From: Rhinopithecus roxellana
Taxonomy: Eukaryota; Chordata; Mammalia; Primates; Cercopithecidae
Length of the DNA: 64,000 nt
Reading direction: 5' to 3'
Assembly: GCF_007565055.1 (NCBI RefSeq)
Contig: NC_044560.1
Coordinates: 50,722,030 to 50,786,029, forward strand
This document shows, piece after piece, positions 34,075 to 45,890 of the stretch. Both the position numbers and the translations under genes were made by a program. The first letter of the stretch is position 1. Each line of letters starts with the position of its first letter. The notes under the pieces were generated by a model. The model had not been told where the DNA came from. It made no database searches and saw only the letters and a list, made by a program, of their open reading frames with translations.

Positions 34075-34656
34075 CTTCATGCACTCCTGGCTACTGAGTC
34101 TTTCTCTCAAATGTCATTCCTATATCTACGGTCATGTCATTGCTTGCTCTGAGAACCGGACCTGCAGTGTTTGTGCCAGTTACTAAGTTATTGGCACTTA
34201 GCTACAACCTATCCTTTCGTTCTTAACTTTGTGATGAAATTTTTCTTTCTACTTTGTCCACTGGCTCTTTCTTAGGTTCTGCCAATAGGGGGTGCTAGAG
34301 GGAGATTCCATGGCTGGATGGGGTCAGGCAGGACTTGCTCCTGGTTTGCTTCCCATTTTTCACAGTGTTAACTTAGAATAGGTTTCTCGACTTTGGCATT
34401 TTGGACTGAGTCATTCCTTGTTGGGAGATGGTGTCTCGTGTGTTGTAGGATGTTTAGCAGCACCCTGTCCTCTACCTGCTAAATTGTAGTACCAATCCCC
34501 TAGTTGTGACAATTAAGTCTGTCTTCAGACAATGCCACATGTTCCCTGGGGGGCAAAATCACCCTGGGTTTAGAATTACTGACCTAGAGTCTAGATATAG
34601 ACATACTTCTTCACTTTGGCAACTGCAGTTCCTTCCCTTGGCAGCAGCTGAATCCA
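34075..34656 (+). repeat. Direct duplication, copy 2 (contains MER20)
   Basis: 582 bp, the partner of 26474-27056, 7.6 kb downstream in the same orientation. Flanks differ on both sides: CCAGGCATTG before and GGCTGCACTT after. The embedded MER20 spans about 34376-34590. Confidence 0.93.
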
Positions 34657-36410
34657 GGCTGCACTTTTCCAACACCTGCAGACAGCTTTGTCACACCTCA
34701 ATTAGGTAACATTAGTACCTGCTGACCTCCTCAGAGGACTGGGCCGGCGCTGAGGCCCTCTTCTGAGCTGAGACACCAGCCCTGGCTGAATCGTGCCCTT
34801 TTTTTGAGATCTAATTTTAACACCACCACCTGCCAATGGATTTTCTCCTCTAAGAAAATCCCTTCCCTATAGGGGTAGTAGCTGCTTCTTGCAATTGCTA
34901 CTTTCATGATGCCTTAGAGTTTAAATCTCTCAGTTACTTAGCTAATAATTTTATACCTTCTTACCACTTTTGTCCATTAAAGTCTGTATTCCAAAATAAC
35001 TGGGATATTTTCTCTGACTTCTGACTGATACAGTGTTCTTTCTCCCCACCAATCCTTTCCTTCTCTCTCCTCTCCTTCCATTCTCTTTTCTTCTTCTCTA
35101 CCTGGTAAACTCCTACTGTCTTTTAGAGCTCTGACAATTAATCCCCTTTTCTGGAGCATTCTGGACTCTACTAGGCAGAGTGGTCACTCTCCTTTAGTCT
35201 CCTGGTACTTGGTACAGGTGCTTCTTACCTGTGGCAGAGCCCTGTATATATATCTCTGCTTTTCCTGCCAGGTTATAAAGCCTTGAGAGCAGAAACCACA
35301 TCACATTCTTTTCTGTATTCATTGCACATTGTGAATGAATGAATGAATGAATGAATGAATGAATGAAGAACTGCATGACACAGGACTCCTGTCTGTTTCA
35401 AGCCTGGTGATCTGGTGGTGCATTTTTCTGCTCCTCACCTTCTGCCTAGATTGTAGTCTCAGTGAGGTTTGGGATGGACTCTACTGTACTTCCTTCAGTG
35501 GCCAACCCAAAACGATGACAGCCATTGTGTTGGGTTTTTCTAACTGAGTCTCTTTTGCTCAATAGATATTAAGCTCCTCCAGATAGAGGTTTTGGGTACA
35601 AAGGAATTTCTTACTGAATATTTGTTGAATGACTTGCTGAAGGTAACCAAAGGAGGTTTCAAGGGAAAGCCCTTGAAGGATGGGGAGGGTTTTTAAAAAT
35701 GAAGGCTTCATCCTTGGTGATGGATCAGGGATAACATGAGGAAACATAAATAAGTTGTTTAGGGAATCACTGACCATTTTAGTCTGGTAGAAGGCGGGGC
35801 ACATAGGAAATTTGAAAGATGAGATTTCCAAGGTAGATAGGATATAGATTTTGGACACCCTGAAGAAGAAGGATAAACACAAGGTACAGTAGTTTTGGGG
35901 GGAGTCCTGATGTAAGGGAGTGTTATTATCAGGCTTCACTTTTTGGAATAGGCCCTCAGCTAGATGAGAAACTGGGTGGAGGCCATTCAGGAGAAGCTGT
36001 GTGCTGTTAAACAGGAAGGGTTAACACAGAGAACAAGGCTCCCACAATCCTGGCAGCTCTATTCTGTAGGAAGCAGATTCTTTTTGTGGAGGAAGATGAA
36101 TACTCCATCCTATAGACAATGGAGACCAAAAGGAGGTGAGAAAAAGAAAGAATAGGAATGTAACAATCGCCCCACATTACAGTTACAGGTTGAATGGTTC
36201 AGCTTCGGCTTTTATTGGTCTAATTATCACAGAGTTTTTCAGATTTTGATGTATTTCATAAGATATGAAAGATAATAATAAAACAGTGTCTGTATTGGCT
36301 TTCAAGCAGACTTGTGTGGCAGGGCCAACTAGCAGTGTATAGAATTCAGCTGGAATCTATTTCAGGAGGGAGTAAGAATCCATTATAATTCTTAAAAGAA
36401 AGAAAACAAC
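34657..36410. other. L2 fragment, (GAAT)n, unique DNA
   Basis: About 35,080-35,370 is L2-like and ends in a (GAAT)n array of about 8 units (35334-35367), which grew from the GAATGAATG at the normal L2 3' end. The remainder has no recognisable content. The frame at 35559-35939 (126 codons, minus) has no recognisable domain. Confidence 0.5.
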
Positions 36411-37060
36411 AGCAGCCTGGGTATGACCTGCTCATCATCATCTGCACAATGTGGATAATGATATCAGCTTTCCTTTATGTTCCAGGGCTTTTTGGAAAAT
36501 CAAATAAGACGAAAGATGTGGAAGTACTTTGTAAATCAGTAAGTGCCTGTAAAATCCATCCACTCATTCAGCAAACATGCTAAAGTTGTCCTGTATGATA
36601 GAAATATTGTCAGGCACTCGGGGTACAGGCATGAATGAGACATGGTCTCTGTCTTTCGAATCTCTAGATGGACAGGTAGGTTTTGACAGATACTTGCCAT
36701 GCCATAAAAGAAGGTTCACACATTTATAAGAAATTGTCACTAATATTACACTTAGTAAGATGAGCTTGGTTGCTAGAGGCTGCCAATTTAATATTTTTGT
36801 TTTCTTTCCAGAAGAGTACTCAGAAGCAATGTCATGTGGTCCAGATTTGGCGCTTTGAAGACAAAGGATAAAGTTTCAAGTTCATTTTCTGTCATTTAAT
36901 GACTGTGTGAATTTGGACAGGCCACTTGTTTCCCCACCTATACATAGCTCTTTCTATCTAACTCAGAAGGTTACTGAGATAACTATATTGGCTAACAGAT
37001 GTTGAAGTGCTTTCAAAACTGGAACTTACTACTTGTATGTTGTGAATGATTTGTTGAGAA
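36411..37060. other. Two MIRs around an L2 fragment
   Basis: About 36,415-36,560 is a plus MIR (ATGACCTGCTCATC, AAATAAGACGAAAGATG). About 36,560-36,700 is L2 in minus orientation (CATTCAGCAAACATGC, GGGGTACAGGCATGAATGAG). About 36,825-37,060 is a plus MIR (TTAATGACTGTGTGAATTTGG). Confidence 0.55.
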
Positions 37061-39480
37061 TAATAGAAAAACTGGTAATATTGTCTTTCATGGTCATTGC
37101 TATGAATGGCTCTTTAATTAAGGATAAGAGAGTGGGCACTAAATGTGTAGTAAGGAAATCGTGTATGTGTGATGTTGTGATATGGATTAACATGATAGAG
37201 CTCATGTAATCCTAATGATAACCTTGTGTGACAGGCATCATTCTCCCCATTTTGCAGAGAAGACTGAGAGGCAGAGATTTGCATGCATATTGCTAAGGTG
37301 CACAATTTGCAGGGCGAGGAGCTGCCCAGGAGGAAGGCTTGTGCCTGATGTGCCAATGGGCAATGTCATTCTTCAAACTTCCCTTTACCCCTTCCTTTAC
37401 TGCTTCTGATGGCTTTGTTTTTGGATACAGATTCACTGTGGCATTTCTCTTTACCTTCTCTCTGATGAGGCAGTGGTGGAGTGGAGTAGGGATCTTATTA
37501 GGCAGATACTTGCCCAAGAATCAGCCTTTCATATATATGGACAAGCATCCAGGGATAATGAAATTCCACCTTGTGGAATGGGGGGTATAGTATGTCTCTC
37601 TGTGGCTTATGAGTATTTCCCTTTCCATGTGTATCCTCTTCAGGGCATCACTGAGTAGCATGGAAATGAGTCGAAAAATACTGATTGTGCCATATATTTG
37701 CCTGATGTATCTGATCTTCTTTCTCCACCCCACCTCAAGACCCTTTAATATTTTTACTCATTTTCACCGTGTAATCAACCTTGTTCCTGATTTTTGTGCT
37801 TTTTCATATCTTGTTCTCTCTGCCTGGAATAGTCTTCTGTTACTTAAATCTCTGATAAAGACCTACTTGTTCTTCAGAACCTGGCTCAAGAAACTTCTTC
37901 CCCACAGAGTTGGTTGTTTCCTTCTTTGCTTCAACTGTTCTTCCAATGGATAGACTTTATTTACTTGTCTCTCTTCCTTCCTGGAATCAACTCTCCAGGG
38001 AAAGGGGCTACAAATTATTTCCTTCTTTATCTTCAGTATCTAGCAGGTACTTTGCATATAGTATGCATTCAGGAACCATTTGCTGAATGAATGCACAAAA
38101 GAATGAATGAGCCTGTAAGGCAGCATTCTGGCCAGGGTATGCAGAACACAGGGCATTAGCCTTCTATGCAATTTCGTTTTCTGGTTTACAAGTTTTCAGG
38201 ATAATTGGTACTTCTTGGTTGACTTAGAGAAGAATACTTAACAAAAACTGTGGTCTTATTAAAACTTGGTGGAACTTACCTTGAGTATGTTTGGTACAGC
38301 AAAGTGAGTCTCCCACCCTGCTCCCAATTTTTTTTTTTTTTTGACTTCCAAGTCTTCATATTTTATCTAAATGCAAATTCACTGCCTTGGAGAGTGTGAG
38401 TCCAAGAGGAAATCCCTTGGGGCAAGTTGCCACATTTTATCTATGCTCCTTTTTTCATTTTAGCCTGTCTTCCAGTTATTTTTAGTAAAGTGCTTATCAG
38501 ATGGGGAGAAGCTTGACTGTGAAGAGGGGATAGAAAGAGCTATGAAATGCCTAGCTCAGACAAAGGAGATGCTTATTTAAACTGCTGCGTTATTTAATTT
38601 GTCTGCTGCTTCTGGGTTTTGTAGGCACATAGAACCCGTGAGTCTAAGACTTGACCCTTAGAGATTTGGGAGTAGAGACGTAGTAGAGACTATGTGAATG
38701 CCTTGGGGCCAGGCATACCTGGGTTCAAATCTTGGCTCAGCAACTTCCTGGCTATTAAGTATGAGTAAGTTTATTAGCCTCTCTGAGGTTTTCTTCCTTT
38801 ATCTGTACAATGAGAATACTAACACTTACTTTGCAGTGATTTGTAAGTCTTAGAGATGATACATTTAAAACACTTGGTACATAGAAGGCTTTCAATGAAT
38901 GGAAACTAATGTAGTCATTGGCTCTCTCCCTCCTACTTTTTGAGTAACATAAAAATTTACCCTGAAGAGTATTTAAACCTTTCTTTGTGACTGAAAGCAT
39001 CACCAGTAAGCAACTGACTTGTATCATTATAAAAGAAGGTGTTTTTTTTTTTTCCTATTTCTGTTATCCTTTATGTTAGCTACCTTGATTTCAAGATGAA
39101 AATGTGGTGTTTTAAGATTGAACTCATATTTATCAGTAAAAGGCTGTGATTGGGGTGGGTAGTGGATCAGAGAAGAAGGCTTTGTGAAAACTCCCCCTTT
39201 GGTAAAAAAATACCTCCCACCTTGTAGCAAGGTGTGTGTGCGTATGTGCAGCTGTTGGTTTCAACACTTGGTTGTCAATTTAAGGTTCCAAAGGTGCTGT
39301 TTTGCCCTGGGGAACTGTTTGAGTTGTGTCAGGTTGATGGTTCAGGGCCCAAGTATAACTCTTGTCAAATTTGGGATCCGAAGCCCTGTATAAACCCAGT
39401 TTAGTATTCAGAAAATATATCCATAGCAGCTGCTGTCAGGGTAACTATCACCAGGGGTAGACAGTTGATGACTGCCTTCC
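37061..39480. other. MIR/L2 fragments and unique DNA
   Basis: About 37,190-37,330 is a minus MIR (CCCCATTTTGCAGAGAAGAC). About 37,720-38,100 is a plus L2 (TCTCTCTGCCTGGAATAGTC, ATTTGCTGAATGAATGCAC). About 38,690-38,920 is a plus MIR (GGGTTCAAATCTTGGCTCAG, TTAGCCTCTCTGAGG). No gene is seen. Confidence 0.55.
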
Positions 39481-39941
39481 TGCTATATGCCTGCCCTAAA
39501 GTCTTAAAAATAGTGCCCCACATCACCACCCACTTTCAAGACAAAATAAAGTCTTTCCTTCTTTCCATAGATAGTAGCCCTCCTACCTCCCTTAGTTATA
39601 ATTATGTGATAATAATCAACACTTATGTTCTTCCTCCTTCTTGGAGGCCATCCCTGTTAGAATCTCTTGTTCAGTAGGATAAGAGAATCTTTTGTTCATG
39701 TCTATTCATAAAACTGACACCTCTTTGTTCTTACTATCTGCTGATAAGAGAGAGACAGAAAATTAATAAGTAGACAAGAAACTTTTAACAACAAGTACAA
39801 GGAAGAAAATAAAAGAGACAGTAGAATGCAGAGAAAGGGGTAGAAATTACCACTGTTGTAGGGTGAGCAGGGCAGAACTGTTTGTGAATGTGATATTTAA
39901 GCTGAGGCCTTAAAAGCAAGAAGAATCACATGAATTCACAT

Positions 39942-40265
39942 TAAGAACATCATTCTTAGCAAACTACCACAAGAAGAGAAAACCAAACACCGCATGTTCT
40001 CACTCATAGGTCGGAACTGAACAATGAGATCACTTGGACTCGGGAAGGGGAACATCACACACCGGGGCCTATCATGGGGATGGGGGAGGGGGGAGGGATT
40101 GCATTGGGGAGTTATACATGATATAAATGATGAATTGATGGGTGCTGACGAGTTGATGGGTGCAGCACACCAACATGGCACAAATATACATATGTAATAA
40201 ACCTGCACGTTATGCACATGTACCCTAGAACTTAAAGTATAATAAAAAAATAAAAAAAAAAAAAA
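39942..40265 (+). mobile_element. L1PA 3' end, plus strand, 5'-truncated
   Basis: Contains AGAAAACCAAACACCGCATG, a polypurine tract (GGGGGAGGGGGGAGGG), ACTTAAAGTATAATAAAAAA and an A-tail. It shares with the minus-strand L1PA at 13540-13988 the doubled motif 'GATGAATTGATGGGTGCT' + 'GACGAGTTGATGGGTGCA', so both belong to the same L1PA branch. Confidence 0.9.
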
Positions 40266-40347
40266 CTTGGAGTGAAGACCATTGCAGGCAGTGAAACAAC
40301 TCACACGACAGCCCTGAGACAGGGGAGATCACGGTCTATTTGATGAT

Positions 40348-40665
40348 TGATATGGTTTGGCTGTGTCCCCACCCAAATATCATCTTGAACTGTAGCTCCC
40401 ATAATCCACATCTGTCGTTGGAGGGACCTGGTGGGAAGTAATTGAATCACGGAGGGGCGGGTTTTCCTGTGCTACTCTCATGATAGTGAAAAATTCTCAA
40501 GAGTTCTGATGGTTTTATAAAGGGCAGCTCCCCTGCACAAGCTCTTTTGCCTGCCAGCATGTAAGACATGCCTTTGCTCCTCCTTTGCCTTCTGCCATGA
40601 ATGTGAGGCCTCCCCAGCCATGTGGAACTGTAAGTCCATTAAACCTTTTTTTCTTTATAAATTAG
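40348..40665 (+). mobile_element. THE1 LTR (MaLR), 3'-truncated
   Basis: Starts TGATATGGTTTGGCTGTGTC and contains GATGGTTTTATAAAGGGCAG and CCATTAAACC. It stops at TTTATAAATTAG, lacking the last ~50 bases of the usual LTR, so no target duplication can be checked. Confidence 0.88.
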
Positions 40666-41189
40666 GTAGTTGGCAAAGTCAAGAGGCAGACAGAGGCCAA
40701 GCCATGTAGCATCTTTCAGATCACAATAAAGAGTTCAGAATATATTCTAGGATAGTGGGTAGCTGTTGGCAGTTTCAAGCTGGAGAAATAGTATGATGTG
40801 GTGTGTGTTTTGAAAATATCAATCTGGCTGCCATGTAGAAAATACTCTGTAGGGGTGAGACAGTGGAAGACAGGCCAGTTAAGAGATAAGCACAATAATC
40901 CTGGTGGTAGGTAATTGCCAGTTGGACTAAGGCATGTGTGGCTAGTGGTGGTGATGGGGTTGCAGATGGTAGGTCAGGCTATAGAGAAAGCTTGGCCTTA
41001 AAAACAGAAGTCTTACCATGTTGGCGAGAAGATTTTGTTGATTTGATGGCTCCTCAGTGCTTTCCCTGGTTTCATGGATTTTGAATTCTATTTGTCACTG
41101 AGAACACAAGGGCTTTCTTTGGCACTTTAGAAGCTTTTTTTTTTTTTTTTTTTGTCTTCAGCTGTAGTATGTCTTGGTAAAATATCATG

Positions 41190-41415
41190 GACTTCAGAGT
41201 AATACAGATATGGATTGAAATTCCTGCTCCAATGCTAATTGGATGGTTGACAGGATAGCTTTTTAATTTAATATCTCTAATCTTCAGTTTCCTCTACTGC
41301 AAAATGGACTTAATGATAATGCCTGCTTCCTGCAGGTTTATACTGAAGGGTCAGATGAGATTGCATTTGTGGGAATATCTCGCACACAATAAGCTCTCAA
41401 TGAAAGTTATTTGCT
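41190..41415 (+). mobile_element. MIR
   Basis: ATATCTCTAATCTTCAGTTT, CCTCTACTGCAAAATGG, GGTCAGATGAGATTGC, ATAAGCTCTCAATGAAAGTT in MIR order. Confidence 0.7.
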
Positions 41416-41523
41416 CTGGGTATGTACTCTGCAGAGGGATCTCCAGGCCATAAGGTAGTTCTATATTTATTTATTTATTTTTTTACGAAGCCTCTATATT
41501 ATTTTACATAATGGCTGTACTAT

Positions 41524-41827
41524 TTTTTTTTTTTTTTTTTTTTTGGAGATAGAGTCTTGCACTGTTGCCCAGGCTGGAGTGCAGTGGCACAATCTCAGCT
41601 CACTGCAACCTCCGCCTCCCGGGCTCAAGTGATTCTCCTGTCTCAGCCTCCTGAGTAGTTGGGATTACAGGTGCCTGCCACCATGCCCAGCTAATTTTTG
41701 TATTTTTAGTAGAGATGGAGTTTCATCATGTTGGCCAGGTTGGTCTCAAACTCCTGACCTCAAGTGATCTGCCTGCCTCAGCCTCCCAAAGTGCTGGGAT
41801 TATAGGTGTGAACCACTGCACCCAGGC
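41524..41827 (-). mobile_element. AluS-type element, minus strand, with TSD
   Basis: A T-run precedes GGAGATAGAGTCTTGCACTG and the left arm ends at the right. The target duplication AATGGCT[G/A]TA flanks it (41510-41519 and 41828-41837). It lies just before an L1M 3' end. Confidence 0.9.
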
Positions 41828-41837
41828 AATGGCTATA

Positions 41838-42580
41838 GTATTTACATTCCCACCAACAACATACAAGGGTTCCCTTTTCTCCACATCCTTGCCAACACTT
41901 ATTATTTCTTGTCTTTTTGGTAATAGCTATCCTAACAGGTTTGAGGTGATATCATGTTCACTGCAGCATTACACAAGAGCCAAGATATGGAAACAACCTA
42001 AGTATCCATTGATGGATGGATGGGTGGGTGGATAAAGGAATTATGGTATATGTTATATATTTCATATATATATTATATATAACATTTAATATATGTTATA
42101 TAACATTTAATATATGCTATATGTTACATTTATGATAGAATATTCTGGTATATATTATAAATGGAATACTATTCAGCCTTAAAAAAGGATGTACTGCCAT
42201 TTGTGCCAACACAGATGAACTTGGAAGACATTATGCTAAGTGCAATAGAGCCAGGCAGAAACAGACAAATATCACATGATCTCAATTATATGTGGAATGT
42301 AAACAACATAGATTACATAGAAACAGAGAATAGAACTGTGGTTACCAGGAGTGGGAAGGGGAGGAAATGGAGAGATGTAGATCAAAGGGTACAAACTTGC
42401 AGTAATGCAGGATGAATAACTCTAGAAATCTGATGTACAGCTTGAAGACTAGTTAATTATATTATATTATATATTAGAAATTTACTATCAGTACATTTTG
42501 GGTGTTCCTCACACACACATACACACACACAAGGTAACTATTTGAGGTGATGAATAGATGGATATGTTAATTTGCTACTT
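41838..42580 (+). mobile_element. L1M 3' end with AT-rich expansions
   Basis: Contains GGAATACTATTCAGCCTTAA, CAGATGAACTTGGAAGACAT, GAACTGTGGTTACCAGGAG and the late 3' UTR word GAGGTGATGAATAGATGG. Simple TA-rich runs at about 42040-42135 and a CA run at about 42513-42530 interrupt it. Confidence 0.85.
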
Positions 42581-42595
42581 CACTATGTCTATGTA

Positions 42596-43020
42596 CAGTA
42601 GACTCTTAAACAACGTGAGGGTTAGAAAAGCCAACCCCTATGAAGTCAAAATCTGAGTTTAGTTTTGACTCCCCAAGAACATAATTACTAATAACCTACT
42701 GTTGACCAGAAGCCTTACCAATAACCTAAAAAATTAACACATATTTAGTATATTACATGGATTGTGTACTATATTTTTACAATAAAGTAAGCTAGATAAA
42801 AGAAAATGTTATTAAGAAAATTACAAGGAAGAAAAAATATGTTTACTGTTCATTAGGTAGAAGTGGATCATCATAAAGGTCTTCATGCTGTTTTCATGTT
42901 AAATAGGCTGAGGCTGAGGAGGAGGAGGAGGGGTTAGTCTTGCTATCTCATGGGGGGCAGAGGTAGAAGAAAATCTATGTACAAGTGGACCCATGCAGTT
43001 CAAACCCATATTGTGTGTCC
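42596..43020. mobile_element. Tigger-like DNA transposon fragment
   Basis: After TA at 42594-42595 the element starts CAGTAGACTCTTAAACAACG and contains CTACTGTTGACCAGAAGCC and TTACAATAAAGTAAGCTAGA. It ends with GTGGACCCATGCAGTTCAAA, an imperfect inverted terminus. The subfamily cannot be named by eye, and the right tip is decayed. Confidence 0.7.
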
Positions 43021-45679
43021 TTTCTAGACTGAGAGCAGCAGTAAGATATTCCTGCTTAAATTCTTCCCTTTAAGTCAGTGAAGCGCATGTCGGTGGAAAC
43101 AATCACTGGACCAGTAGACGTAGTAGCTAGAGTTGGCTTTGTGTTTTTGTCCTTGATAAAAGCTGAGTGACTGCTCTTTTATCTCCCTGATAAAAGCTGA
43201 GTGACTGCTGAGATAAGCTCTTTCCCTCTATGGACCTCAACTTCTCCACCTGTAAAATGAGGAATTTGGACTGGATGATTTCAATAATTGTAGTATTTAG
43301 CAATATGCCTTCACGTGATGCCAGTATTAAAAACCACCACTACCATCAGTTATTGAACATCCACTGTGGGCCAGACAATATGCTATAATATGCCTTATTT
43401 TCATCATTGTATTTAATCTTTAGGACATCCATGTGAAGGGAGTACTAATATTGTTCCCATTTTACAGAAAAGAAACCGAGCCAGAGATGCATCATGTCTT
43501 GTGGATAATGGCCACCAGTTCAATTCAACAAAACTCTCTGGGAGTTCCAAATGTGCCAGGCATGTTGCAGGGCACTGCACCTGCAGGTATAGGTATTGCC
43601 CCCAAAAAGTCCCATCAGGGACCTGTGCTACCATCTCATCATTCCCGCATCCTCCTGCAGGGTGGCACCTCACTGTGAAAAGCATGTCTGCAGTGGAATT
43701 CCTTGGCATGTGAAGCTGGTTTGGACTGGTTCTTTCATGAAGTACAATGTAGCCTTTCTGAATATTTAGCAAGTACGAAAGGTTTCCATCTCTTTTTTGT
43801 ATTCTCACACAGCCCCATTTGCAGCCCCATCCCCTGACTGCCTATGTTTTGCTTCATCTGATGTTCTTTTTCAGTAGCACTTATTTGTTATTCTTCTTTC
43901 TCTTTTCTGTTTTACTGTTTGTTAGCTATAGAAGGAAGATTAAACTAGGTACAAGGAGTTCTGTCTGCCTAGGAGACAGACTAGAATAGCAACAAGGGCC
44001 TTAGTCTTTTGTGGGCCTGTGTGTGGACATGGTATGCCCAGGCTGCATGGCACAACTCTGATCTGGGAATCAGGACGTTTGTGTTCTCATTCAGGCTCTG
44101 CTGCCTGCTGCTCGGGGACCCCAGGTGTATCACCAAACCTGGCTGAAATTCTTTCCTATAAAATGCTTCTACTCATTCTGGTAGAGTCAGAGCTTGGGTT
44201 TACATCTTAGATTGACAGCTTACCAACTGTGCGACCTAGTGTAAGTCACTTAACTTCAGTTTTCATTTATGTAAAATGAGGACATACCCGAGGGTTGTTA
44301 TGAAGATTAAGTTACATAATCCATGTAAGGTGCTTGGCACAATGCCTGGTGAATTGTAAGCTCTATGTAAATCTTAGCTATTAGTAATGACCATACTGAT
44401 TAATGGACTTGATGGATGTAAAAAGCATTTTCTAAACTGTAAAGCACTGTACGAATGTTAGTCATTATTTTGGTGATAATTGTTATTTTGAAGTAAGAAA
44501 GAAAGGACTGTTGATAATCTTTACTTGCCAAGTCAGTTTTTAAAATAAAAATGGGTTTTATATTTATCTCCTTCGATAGCATGCTATTAATATTATATGA
44601 ACTCCTCCTAGGGCATTATTGTTTCAGGATCTGGGCCATCAAAGGCCATCCCATGCCTTTATATACACAGAAATGGGAAATCAGCCAAAAAGCTGTGTAA
44701 TTTCATTTTACCCTTTGCTTTTCTCATTGAACTTGGTAGTTCTATCTAAATGAACTGAGTGGTTGAGCTTTGAATTCTTCTATCAATAGCTCTAGCAAGC
44801 CAGTGTACATTGTGATTAAAAGGTACTGACCCTCCTTAAAGAAATAAAATGCAACTAAACAGAAGGAAGGAATTAAATGGAGGAAAAAGGCAGTAAGGGT
44901 AAAATAAATGCTCTGACAAGACGTCATCCTGTTTGTGCAGTCAGATATATGGTACTGTCAGGGGGAGAAAAACGCAGTAGAAAGGATCTGGATGAGGGGA
45001 CTGTAATCTTTTGTTTTGAAACTAGGAGTCTTTCTTGAGTAAGGTAAGTAAAGTGAAACCCTTTGCTATGCTGTTATTGGGGGAAAATAATAACAGCTTA
45101 GAGGACAGTTGTGTTATTTCAGGCTTTTATTCTAGGTAGTTTTTGTGTTCCAAGGTACAGGATTTTGACCTGCTTTATATTGAATCCATACAATAATAAA
45201 CACCATTATTGCCTGCCTCTACTGCCAGGGCTCCCAAACGCTGTAGCCTCCATACTCAAAATCTGTGAAACAGCTTTGGATGCAAACAGAGATCTCAGAA
45301 CTGTCCAACCACACCATTCTTAATAATGAAGAACTTCTGGTGGTATCTCAAGAATGTCTCAGAAACATAGCAGTTATCAGCTGATTTGGACTGAATACCT
45401 GCTGTTATGTAGCGTAATCTTTTGTAATTTTTTATATTGGTTTAAGACACACTCCTGGGTGGCTAGCTGGCTGGTTGTGTATATATCCCTCATCTCCATT
45501 ATTGAGTGGGTGCTTATTTAGGCATCTTCTTTTCCACTATAGATTATTATTACCAGCATGTTAGGGGCTGTATGATGTAAACACTTCCATTCAATAAAGC
45601 ATTTATTTAGGACTTACTATGTGTGTACATTTGGTGAAGTGTATTTTCTCAGACTAATAGTTCTCTGTTCCTACCCTTA
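43021..45679. other. MIR fragments, short tandem repeat, unique DNA
   Basis: A 34-bp tandem duplication (TGATAAAAGCTGAGTGACTG at 43154 and 43188). Plus MIR at about 43,200-43,300, minus MIR at 43,330-43,490, plus MIR at 44,200-44,390 (GTGCGACCTAGTGTAAGTCA, ACTTCAGTTTTCATTTATG). The 131-codon minus frame at 43413-43808 has no recognisable domain. No gene is supported. Confidence 0.5.
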
Positions 45680-45890
45680 AAACAATGGACCCTCAAACTT
45701 CAGTGTGCTTTAGAATCTTCTGGAGAGCCTACTGAAACTCAGATTGCTGGGTTTCACCCCCAGAGTTTCTAATCAGTAGGTCTGGTTGAAGAGTGACACT
45801 CCAGAAGGAACATTGAGAATTTCCATTTCCAGTAAGTGCCCAGGTGAAGATGATGCTATAGGTCTAGGGACAACGTTGAGAGCCATTGCC
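45680..45890. mobile_element. MER5-type hAT element
   Basis: CCTCAAACTTCAGTGTGC, CAGATTGCTGGGTTTCACCC, AGAGTTTCTAATCAGTAGG and GAGAGCCATTG match a MER5A/B-like non-autonomous hAT transposon. Confidence 0.8.

Larger units (their letters stand above)
39481..40980 (-). mobile_element. L2 fragments interrupted by L1PA and THE1
   Basis: About 39,730-39,940 and 40,670-40,980 resemble minus-orientation L2 (AATAAGTAGACAAGAAAC, GATATTTAAGCTGAGGCC, then AGGCCAAGCCATGTAGC, CAATCTGGCTGCCATGTAG). A plus-orientation L2-like piece precedes them at about 39,480-39,700. L1PA (39942-40265) and THE1 (40348-40665) lie between the halves. Confidence 0.5.

Noticed and set aside
26906..34709. Two similar small frames (26906-27151, 34506-34709) as a gene pair
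   Set aside because: Their similarity comes from the non-coding direct duplication with MER20.
35559..35939. 126-codon minus frame
   Set aside because: No recognisable domain. Length is compatible with chance in this much DNA.
43413..43808. 131-codon minus frame as a host exon
   Set aside because: No recognisable domain, no start context or splice signals seen, and it overlaps a MIR.
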